Below, piece after piece: positions 1 through 10,600 of a stretch of DNA of 64,000 bases. The translations under genes were made by a program, and so were the position numbers. The notes under the pieces are model-generated. The model did not search any database, was not told where the DNA came from, and saw only the letters and a program-made list of their open reading frames with translations. The number at the start of each line of letters is the position of its first letter. Within the stretch, counting starts at the first letter, position 1. Origin of the DNA: Eunapius fragilis (lineage: Eukaryota > Porifera > Demospongiae > Spongillida > Spongillidae); NCBI GenBank assembly GCA_963681505.1, contig OY811971.1:9915991-9979990 (forward strand), in the 5' to 3' direction.

Positions 1-470
1 TCTATTCATCCAACTGTACCAAGTCAAAGTAGCAGTTAAATTTTTTAATGCGGGTATACAACTGTGTAGCCACAGCTTGTAATCAAGGAAATACGGTAAT
101 GGTTATCATTATATAGCTACTAGCCTGAAAGTCTTGTGGTTGTCTATAAAGAATGTGGCCCAGCCAAATCCTGTTCTCCTCATGGTTGCAGACAAATTTG
201 AAGGGACATTTGCTAGACTTGGAGCATGCCACTCCATCTATGACCAATGTTTTGTAACAGATGAGAAATGTTGAGAGTTAGGTATAGCAACATGACGTCA
301 CAGTGGATGAGTATTATTTTTCACATGAAGCTATAGTTCCCTTTATGAACCAATGAACCAAAATGCACCTATTAGAGGAGCACACAGTTGAGTGGGTGAG
401 AAGATACAACTTTGGATTTGGCATGCTGGGTGAGCAAGGTGCTGAATTGATTCACCCATCGTATCAATGC
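1..470. other. No gene recognised
   Basis: Only short reading frames occur here and none has a recognisable motif. The last exon of the lipase copy A gene was looked for in this stretch and was not found. Confidence 0.5.
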
Positions 471-479
471 ACTTTGTGA

Positions 480-480
480 A

Positions 481-528
<48 letters not shown>

Positions 529-545
529 ACACACACATACACACC
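480..545. repeat. (CA)n microsatellite
   Basis: An almost pure CA dinucleotide tract with two interrupting ATA units near its right end. Reading frames through it give Cys-Val repeats on the minus strand that have no biological meaning. Confidence 0.95.
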
Positions 546-992
546 TTTCAGACATAATAGCATTAAATACGTTGGCATGAGACAGGATGGACAAAATATA
601 CTTAGCAATTCAAATCTAGCTATGAACACCACTTACATGCAGTTCAATCAGAAACAAAGAAAAGAGGCTACGGTGCATCGTTAATGATCACTTCATAAGT
701 ATTGCTCCTGACTCAATCCATGCTCAGCCACCCACAAGGACAGCAAAACGTATGCCAAAACACACTGCTGCTTCATAGTATAAGTGGATTTATATTCACG
801 TACACAAAACACAACACGCGCGTTCTCTATTCCACTTGACAATGTTTGCCCGTTACTTTTGAAGCATATAAGCCGCGTCTCAGAAAAAGAGTAACATAAA
901 ACGAAAGCTCTATCTATGTACAATACCTTTGTAAAAGTCGTTTCTCAACTGGAAGTTCGCACGTCCCGGACTAACTAGCTTTGAAAACCTAC

Positions 993-1198
993 CTCCGCAC
1001 AAGTAGGCCGCTTTTGAACGACACTTCTCCAGACCGAAACCATCTTTGATGCCCAATCATACCTCGCTCAGTAGAGCACAGGTTCATCTTCAACAATACT
1101 TCGTCTAAAGGGTCATCACGTGTTCTATTCAGTAACTGTACAACGAATTCCAACGGGTACAAATCATTACAACCGTTGCTAGGTGAGGTAATTGCCAT
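993..1198 (-). CDS. Possible first exon of an unidentified gene
   Basis: An open frame begins with ATG at 1198 (MAITSPSNG) and runs about 68 codons to a good splice donor, CGGAG|GTAGGT, at 993. Its composition is protein-like, with mixed charged and hydrophobic residues such as LEFVVQLLNRTRDDPLDEV, and it does not overlap a repeat. No family is recognised. The next exon to the left was not identified: the nearest acceptor, 44 bases on, leads straight to a stop in this phase. It may be a genuine first exon of a gene leaving the window on the left, or a chance open frame. Confidence 0.3.
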
Positions 1199-2039
1199 TT
1201 CAAAATTTTGGGGCGTAGGACTTTTTGTCCATCGATTCAATGGATCGTAACACCCGTGATTGTGGGTGGAAGCAGGCTTATATGCGGCAGCAGATATGAC
1301 AATTACAGACAAAGGAGTACACTTTTACTGTATAATAAACATGTACTCCTTCACCAATGGAAATAAGTGGCCAGCGTTTAAATGTTCGTATCTTCACAAT
1401 CGTGAGCGTTTCACATATCTTATCATTTCTGAGAGTAGGACAGAATGGTGCCTGACCCCCCAACATAGATTTCATAAATTTATATGAATACTAAAAAAAT
1501 ATTTTAAAAAGATACTAACAAGGGTTGTCAGTTTCAACGGGTACAATCAGAGATCTACCCGGGTGAAAAATTTCGCGTTGCAACGCGTTGCAACGCGTTG
1601 CGCGGCGTTAATGAGCACGGTTACGTTCGACGACTTCGCAACGCGTTGCTACGCGTTGCCACGCGTTGCCACGCTAGAAAAATGTCCCTTTTTAACGCCA
1701 CGCGCGTGGCAACGCGTTGCAACGCTTAGGCTTATAACAAAATTCATAGCATTGGGATAAAGTTGCGTCGATGAATATTTTTAATTGTTACTATATATAG
1801 AGTAATGAAATCGAATGAAATTGATATCTTTGTTTATAATTTCTACAGCCATGACAAGTACAACAAAACAATGTCCCTTTTATGCCTTGGATGGGTCGGG
1901 CTGGGTCCACTGAATCCAAATCAAGATTGTCTTCATCCATTACAGTGGAGATCATGATAGTTGGAGCTAGGGGGTGATAGTTGGAGGGGTAAAAATTGGC
2001 ATCGATGTTATGTTTATAACAATTACCACCATGGTGGAC

Positions 2040-2640
2040 ATCCTGCAACACTTGGCTTCAACCTGTGTGATATTTAAAACGTTGCACACCATACACAAAG
2101 CATCACCCATTGAACTTACCACACATTGCCAAGATGCCACAAGCACCATGCACTCTACAGATACCATGTTGGGTATCCTGTAAGAAAGGCAACACTTGGC
2201 CTCAATCTGTGTGATATTCTAAATGTTGCACACCATACACATAGCAAACTGTACCCACTTGGAGGACACTATAGAGGCATCCTGTTAAGAAAGGCAACAC
2301 TTTCTAAATGTTGCACATCATACACAAAGCAGTACCCATGTAACTTACCACAAGATGCCAAAAGAACCATGCACTCTAAGACTCCATGTTGGATATCCTG
2401 TAAGAAAGGCTAACTTGGCTTCAAACAATTGCAACCTGTGTGATATTCTAAATGTTGCACATCATACACATAGCAGCACCCATTGAACTTGCCACACATT
2501 GCCAAGATATAAGAAGCACTATGCACAGGAGGCCACTTTTATAGTCACCTGTAGGAAAGGCAACACTTAACTTCAAACAACCTGTGCGATATTCTAAATG
2601 TTGCACACCATTCACAAAAAGGTGAAGACATACCTGCAGA
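2040..2640. repeat. Imperfect tandem repeat, units about 100-150 bp
   Basis: The phrase GGCAACACTTGGCTTCAA, or close variants, recurs near 2044, 2190, 2293, 2408 and 2560. Each is followed by a TGTGTGATATTCTAAATGTTG-type block and then ACCATACACA(A/T)AGCA. Spacing varies from 103 to 152 bases because units carry internal deletions. No coding capacity is apparent. Confidence 0.8.
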
Positions 2641-2929
2641 ACAACAAAATAGATCTCAGGTGCATTCAAAAGATCGCAGACCAAAGCTCTGTAAACATAC
2701 ATGTACACTAAACTCTATACGGGCTTCCGCAATTAGATGCACTTACGCTCCGCAACTGGGTAGCAAGATAAAAAATTGCTCACTTCTTCTTGTTGACCTG
2801 AAGAAATGTACGATTGAGCGCCAAGCTACTACGTAAAAAGGAATTAGTATATAACGTACGCTGTTTTTCCAATCCGTTTGAGTTGCAAGCTTGACATTGC
2901 GCACGTGCGGTTTAAAAATCAATTAGTAA

Positions 2930-3075
2930 ATATGACAATGTGTATAACTGACGGTGAGACCATGGCCGTATACTCAGTTCTACACCGTTATACGCAATGT
3001 GTATGACAGATTATGTATAACAGCGTGTATAACAATGTTATGCCGAGGGGTATAACAAACCTGTTTTACACTGTG
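2930..3075. repeat. GTTATAC/GTATAAC-rich segment, copy 1
   Basis: The hexamer family GTATAAC/GTTATAC occurs many times in both orientations within 150 bases, next to a fragment resembling AAAAATCAATT. Similar segments lie at 14060-14235 and 22205-22435, so this is a dispersed family rather than a local accident. Confidence 0.6.
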
Positions 3076-3663
3076 TTAAAACATTGCACTGCAATTTAAC
3101 ACATAACATAAGCCAGTGGCATGCTGAAATTTGAGCGGACTGTCGTATGCAACGTCTTTTAAGCAACGGTTGAAAATAGTGTGTATGATGTATGCGCGTA
3201 TAATGCAACGCCGTTCAGCCTGGGGACAAGTAATTACCGGTCCCCAGGCTGCTAGCAACGTGGAAATTCGCATAAATACGCCTTGCAACGCGTTGCAACG
3301 CGTAATTTTTCACCCGGGTACTCATTGAATACAAGTACATACACATGCAACTAAAAATTATCTACATACATGAAGTTGGTGGTAATACATGAAGGATCTG
3401 GAGGCAATGGTGGTGTAAAAATCAGGAAAACAAGGGTCGAGGTACAGTGTAAAATGTAATACTTATCATATCTGTAGGGCAATACATGTAAAGAGGGGGT
3501 GGGAAGCTCGGAACAAGAAAATAACGCTTTGTAACAACTAGAATTTACAGACATTCATAGAGAACATTATGTTTCATACCAAAACCGTGAACAAACTCAT
3601 ACTCAAAGTAGAAAAAAAACTTATAAGCAGTTTAATAAAATAAGTACAGGATGTAAACTATAC

Positions 3664-4480
3664 ATGGGACAGTCTCCGAGAAAATGATACATCACTATAA
3701 AAGTTATAAAATTTATTCACGTTTGCTTCACTATACCTTTGGAACGGTAAACGCTATTGACTTTATATTTTCAACACTTCATACTAGACCATTTCTATAA
3801 GGCAAAATAGATTTTGGCATTTTGGATTAGCCTCGTGCCAGGGTTACAACATCCAATTCTCCTTGGGGTTCAAACTGGCCATACCTTTGGGCAGGAAATC
3901 TCAATTCACTTCAAATTTGGTTTATACTAGAGGGATCCTGTACCTATGGATTTGTCCTGTTGGTTAATTCTTACTCAATCTGTTACAGAGATAAAGCTAT
4001 TCAAAGTGTGCGCACGGTTTCCCGCTCAATTTGCGCCAATGAATTAGACATTCAATGTATGGGAGGCGAGTACCTAAATCATTAGCACGAATCGAGTGGG
4101 AAACTGTGCATGCACTTTGAACAGCTACATGTACATGTATATGTCCGTAACGGATGAAGTAAGAATTAACGAGTAAGATTTAACGTACAGGACAAATCGA
4201 GGATCTCTCTGCGTATTAACCAAATTTGAAGTGAATTGAGATTTCCTGCCGAAAGATATGGCCAGTTTGAACCCCAAGAGGTATCGGACATTGCAACACT
4301 GGCACGAAGCTAATGGAAGACCCCAAAATCTATCTTACCATTTAGAAATGGTGTAGTATGAAGTGTTGAAAGTAGGAAGTCAATACCGTTTACCGTTCCT
4401 AAGTTATAGCGATTCAAACATGAATCATTTATATAAATATAGCTACATACCATGTATCAATTTCTCGGAGACTGCCCCAT
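3664..4480. mobile_element. Foldback (palindromic) element, long arms of about 300 bp
   Basis: The left end TGGGACAGTCTCCGAGAAAA at 3664 is matched in reverse complement by TTTCTCGGAGACTGCCCCA ending at 4480. The arms stay recognisably complementary for roughly 300 bases; for example, CAGGAAATCTCAATTCACTTC near 3891 pairs with GAAGTGAATTGAGATTTCCTG near 4229. The centre (about 3990-4190) is less symmetrical. No protein is encoded. One diverged half-copy lies at about 50655-50936. Confidence 0.8.
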
Positions 4481-4630
4481 ATATACTAATAGTAAACAAG
4501 TGAACTTTATATCAACATCCCAATTCTACATATGTACCTGGTAAAAAATGAGCAGTAATATACATTATGTATGTTTACTGCAATTGCATAATAGTACATG
4601 TACAATGTACATGTTGCATATTTCACAAAC

Positions 4631-7600
4631 CTCGAATGTTTACTCTCAGAAGAAATATTCCTCTGGATAAATTCTGATGCTGAAATTGGTACCAGCCTGT
4701 CACCATCACCATGCATCAAAAACAATGGAAGGGATATCAGATGCAAATTGTTGCGAGCTTGTCCTACAGCAGTCAGAAACTCATGTATAAATCTTGCTTT
4801 CATGCTCCCATGATAAATCAGTGGATCATCAACATAATTCTGAACCTGTGCAATAAATAATTGAAATCAGCTTCAAAACTGAAAGGCACCACCATATTGT
4901 ATACAACAATTTTGAACGCAACATAGGATCATCCAAGATCCAAATTTATACAGTAGATGTACATGTACATGTACATGTATACATATATGTACAACAACTG
5001 TTTCTGATACACTATACGTGAAGTATATTGACAAACATGTTACACATGCATCTACTGCACATACATACACATACAGTAATGAAATTATTGCAACCCACTA
5101 ACTTCTTCAGGAATTGAGCTGATATAATTGGAATCAAGTTTCCTCAAAGGTGCTTGTGGACAACAAATCATGATTATTTGGGCAGCAAATTGCTAGGGGC
5201 AATAAATTATAAATTTGAACCAGTGCACCAACATGAAAACTATTTAACTCACAACAGCATTTGCCACAAAGCTTCCATATGCAGGGACAGTGTCTAGTGC
5301 AGGAGCGCTCAGTAGGAGAGCAGAAATAAGTGACTGGTGCTGTGCTGCAACCAACGTAGCAATCAGCCCACCCTAAATGAGCAAATGAATACATGACATG
5401 TGTAGATGTACATGCACATGTTAGTGTTCCAGTTTGGACCAAACTGGCAGTACTATCAAACAGTTCAACACTGGCTTTACGTACATGAAAGACACAATTA
5501 TTTCGGAGTAAATTCAAAAAAATTCCCTCTGAATGGAGTTGCTTGTTTTTGTTTGAACTATGTATTAAATCAGGCATTTTGATAGGTAGAGCATAAGAAT
5601 CCTATGGTTCATACGAGCCCTCTAAACGCCAGAAATGGGTCATAACCAGTGAACTTGTTTTCTAGAGGCTTACTTCAGTCAATCAGACAAGCCACCTTAT
5701 TGAAAATAAGACAGATTTTAGAAATGCTTTCTAGTTCCTATTCTTTTCAATTGACTTGTTTAATTAAGAAATGAAGCATATTGCAGGCTATAGCAAAGAA
5801 AACCTACCACACTAGACTACACCCTCTTTCAGAGTCGTATATTGGTAGTATTAGGAAGTTGTCAGGATCGTCATTCAATGCTGCAGCAACCTTGAGAAAC
5901 ACCATATTTACATGTATATGTTCTACAAGCTTCACTTCATATTTAAGGTGAAAAGCCTAACAAATAAGATCATTTTACTCTAGGGAAATAGATTTTGACA
6001 CTTAACATATTTTTGCTGCAATGAATTGTCCAAATTGTTCACTTAATTAATATCCGTGACAGGGAAAACTGTCCATGATCTTAAGCAAACAGAACCAAAT
6101 ATCAGTATTGTACATGTACATGAACTTGTAAATAAACCTATCCATCTGTACATGACACATCAATTTTTGTTACCTGAACAAGTACATGTACATGTATGTG
6201 CATTGCTGTTATTTATTAATCCTGCTTGTGTGCAAATGTGTATGTAAAATAGCATGATGCCCAACTCACCATAGAGTGGCCCAGCATCATACTCGGTACA
6301 CCAGGATGCTTTGCTGTCATCTCTTCAATATGGCCAGCAACATCTTGGACAAAAGTGTCGAATGTCTCCACGTGAACCCTGTCTCCCTCACTATTGCCAT
6401 GTCCAACTGTAAAGCATAACAATACATGTACTTTCACACGGACATGTCGATAATGAGCAAAGGATACATGTACATGTACATGTACGTACCCTCATCCCTG
6501 TACACTGTAGATAAATATACACGGTGCAGGTGTAGTGCATGCACCCACCTCCCATGCAACCAATGTGACATGGGGGTGGCTTAATTTGTGGTGTGAATCA
6601 AGCAGAAAACTGCGCACACTTTTACATGAATGAGAACAAATGCACATAAAAATAAATCATAAAGACGAGGCCAAATGAAAAAATGTTCAGGGGACCTTTG
6701 CCTCTGCACAGGCCAAAGCTATAGACTGGTGTTGTGAGTGGGAATGAAATGACCTGGTTCCTCAAAGGCACATGATTGCTGAGCAGAGTAATGAAAAATT
6801 TACATAGTCTTATCGCTGTAATTGATAACATTGCCTACTACAATTAAATTATACATGTAGCAACAGGATGTCTCTATACACATCCTGAATTTGATGCAAT
6901 TAAATCAATTAACCTATAGCACGTAGATTCACAATAATTTGGCTAGAAAATGGGGGCGAGACTGGGTGGGGGTGAGGAGGGAAGGTCAGTCACAACTGCT
7001 CCTTTAACTTCATGTCAACTGATTAATCATCACAGTTAGCATTGCAGTGCTACAGCTTTACAAAGATATCCATGTGCAACATGTATTGTACCACTTATTA
7101 CAGTAGCAACAACTTGAAAGAAATCTGAAGGGTCATTGGCACATGCCTTGTTAATCCATATAGGATTTGACCCCGATTATGAATGTCATTAAAAAAACGC
7201 GACCCGCTTCTAACAAGACTCCCGACGAGCGGATGGCTTACCTTGTTATCGTCGTCGTACAAGAAGGCAACACCAAGCAGTTTCGTGTTTGTTTGATGTC
7301 ACAAAACCGCGTGGTTGTAGAGAACAAAACAATTTTCGAAACTCGTACCCAGTCCCACGTATTTCTCGTTCTTCTTCTTCTTCTTGTTCTTGACCACGCA
7401 TAACTCGGGATAGGAACACTTTTAAGAAATGAAAATCACACCAATGGCTTCAGAATTCGTTGGCATTCTCGCTTCTGTGGTCAAAACGTCTCGAGGCTAC
7501 ATGACATATATCGGTGGTTGTGTTAGCAAATCACGTATAGCTTACTGCACTGACACGACTCGGATAGGTCCTACGTCGCTCTTTATACGACGTACTAGCA

Positions 7601-10600
7601 GTATACATCATGTAATCAAATGTGTACGGTCTGGGCACTACACGTAGTGGAAATTAACTTTGGCGGTTATGTATTTATAATAACGTGCACGTGCGTACTA
7701 TAATCATTCTTGTTATTCGATCGTTGTAGATTTGACGCTCTTTGTAACTTAGTGAAGTTTTTTTTTTTTTTTCAAAATGCCTTCACGTCAGGAAAAGAAG
7801 AAAGCCAAACGACGAGCATAGTACGGCGCCCATAGTACCTCAAAACTAGAGACAACATATTAGATTCAGCCCGAGCGGAACTACAAAGCAGAGCCTGAAA
7901 AGAAGCGGGCCTCTCAACGTGAAAACTATCGAGCAGAGCCTGAAAAGAAACGGATCTCTCGACGCGCAAGGTATCGAGATGCGATTAGTAGGGGGGGAGA
8001 GGATGCTGTCTGCTTCTGGCCCGATACAAAATGCGTTCGTGGGTTCGATCGCGTTGGGGCACCAATTAATAACCTCTCTTCTATTTCGGCCGCCCCTTAA
8101 AGCCCCCTCAGATCCTGAAAAGGAACGGACCTCTCGACGTGCAAGGTATCGAGCAGATTCTGAAAAAGACAACGATTTTGCCATAGTCCTGAACGTGCAT
8201 CTCGCTCGGCGAAAAGAGTTAAGGTCACTCAAAGGTATGTCGTACCTTTACAACCTCCCTCTCATATCAAGATGGATAACTTAACATGCTATACGGCTCA
8301 TAATCGGGTATGAATAAAAATCAATGAAACAAGTAAATAAAAAACATTCTCTATGAGAAAGTTGGTGGCATATAGGATTTGAAGGCAATGGTGGTGTAAA
8401 AAGGAAGGAAACAAGGGTCTAGTAATAAGGGAAATGGAATAGTCCTATATTTAGCACACGAACAACATACTATATCCTACATATAGAAATGTGCTAGATA
8501 TAGGACTATTCCATTTCCCTTATTACTAGACCCTTGTTTCCTTCCTTTTTACACCACCATTGCCTTCAAATCCTATATGCCACCAACTTTCTCATAGAGA
8601 ATGTTTTTATTTACTTGTAGAATTGCACTCCACAGCATCTCGGTTGTCTCTAAAAGATCATTTACATGTTATTATCTGCCAGTAGAGACAAAACCAGAAA
8701 CTGGTTATTGGAACAGGTGAAAACTGTACTTCTACTTTTTTTAAATAGGGTGATGGTAGTCTGCACACAAAAGTAACAGAAGTGCTTTTAAATCTACATG
8801 CCATATTACATGTACATGTACACATGTATAAAGAATTTGTACATGCCGCCTGATAGATATGCAGTTTTCGTACCCAAAGGGTAAGGAACTTTGTGTGTAA
8901 AGTGTAATGCATACATGTATGCACACGTAAGGTACCAAATCGTAGTTGCAGTAGAGGAATGGTGTACATATTTACATGAAGCACGTGATATTGAAGATAG
9001 GATTTACATGTACCACATATTGCATTCGTTTTGGAAGCATTTCATGTGCTAGGTTTATAAGCGGTACATGAATAACACTTGTAAACACCCACGAATGAAC
9101 ATGCAGTAACATTGGAAGGAACAAATGTGAGGATGCATGTATACCTACCATGATCGTGGCCATATACAAATATCCCTCTCTCAGATAGGTATTTGCCAAG
9201 TTTATTGTATCGTCCCATGTACTCTGCAACTCCATGGCAGATGAAAAGTAGAGCACTGAGAAGGATGGCACAGGCAATACCAGTTTATGTCACTTCAAAG
9301 TAAAGATTAAACGTGCACATGTACAGAAAGCTCTCTCCGATATATTGATTGGACTGCAGATGCATTGAAGCATTGTGTACATGCATTATATGATTGGTGG
9401 AAGGTGCTACGACCAGTATATAGCTGTACACAAAGCACCAGGCATACATGTATAAATACTTGAATAGAAATATGTGTACACGAATGTCACAAAAAATGTC
9501 CCGCTTACACCATCCATCCAGACTTTGTGCAAATGTAATGTCAGCCTCTCAGCGGCTACATGTATATGAAACGGTGTGCATGTGATGTCATGAATAATGC
9601 ATGACCTCCACACAATAACTATGTTGCTGTGTTGATTGTTATAGGCAGTATTGACTAGCCATTCCCAGACCTATACGGTGCAGCGATGTAAGCTTGCTCA
9701 TTAAAAAAGGTCTCGAAATATGACCAGTTGCTCTAACTCGCTGTGTATCAAAATGTTAGTTGCAGTCCTGCACCATTGACACTGCACCAGGATGGGGAGT
9801 GGTGCATAGACAGTGTACAGTACATGTACATGTGCAAGTACAAATGTACACATGCCTATCTCTCCTATATTCATATACTTGTAAGAGGAGCAAATACAAA
9901 CACAGTACATGTATGTACTGTATATGCACCTAAACAGAATACATGTACTGTACATTAGAAAGAGCACTAGGATCATACAGTACGGGTCATAATAAAAGCC
10001 ATGTTCGGTTTTTTGTAGCACTAAGATATACATGTACAGAGCCCTTCTGGTCTGGTCTAATTCAGGCACGTAATTTGACATCATCAGTTTAGACAACATT
10101 AGCATTGCTTGATGGATATGTTGTAGAACATCACTTGGATGGACGTTTCCGCGCCAGTGCTTCAATTATCCAGAACAAAACTGCTAGTAAGTGTGGCCAG
10201 GCACAGACAGTGGTTTTATTCTGTAGACCAGAGGCTATGTAACGTGCAAGTCAGCAACCTCAGTGTTCAATCTACAGACAATGGACAGGACACAATAGAA
10301 ATTGTTGAGGACAAAAGGTATACAGTGTACGCAAGACCCTAGTGCATTGACTTATCTACATGCATTGTCAGGGAGATCACTGTTAAATGCATGCATGCAT
10401 GCCAAAAAACCTTAAGTGACACTCTCACAGACTATGAACATTGACAAAATGCCCTTTGAACTAACAAAATTTCTTTATCTAGACACTGTACATGTAACAA
10501 AAGGTTTGCATCCGTGTTATGAAGCTGTTCTCTGAGGCGCTACATCCTGCTACATGTGACCAAATAAAGTTATTAATTTTTTATGCAGTGAAAAAAAATG

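Larger units (their letters stand above)
1555..3323. mobile_element. Putative DNA transposon/MITE with GCGTTGC-rich inverted ends
   Basis: The left end TACCCGGGTGAAAAATT (from 1555) followed by GCGTTGCAACGCGTTG repeats reappears in reverse complement at about 3283-3322 (CGTTGCAACGCG then AATTTTTCACCCGGGTA). The two ends enclose about 1.77 kb with no transposase gene. Both ends finish in TA, which would fit a TA target site as used by Tc1/mariner-type elements, but the superfamily is not established. The left end also carries several extra CACGCGTTGC half-palindromes up to 1715. Inside lie a tandem repeat (2040-2640) and a GTTATAC-rich segment. Confidence 0.6.

Noticed and set aside
343-632. 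Minus-strand frames rich in Cys-Val across 480-545
   Set aside because: They are translations of the CA microsatellite and have no splice or start context.
1-4500. Last exon of lipase copy A
   Set aside because: No minus-strand segment resembling the NNGHNVFH...DWI exon was found; short GT-rich matches near 250 and 2600 did not hold.
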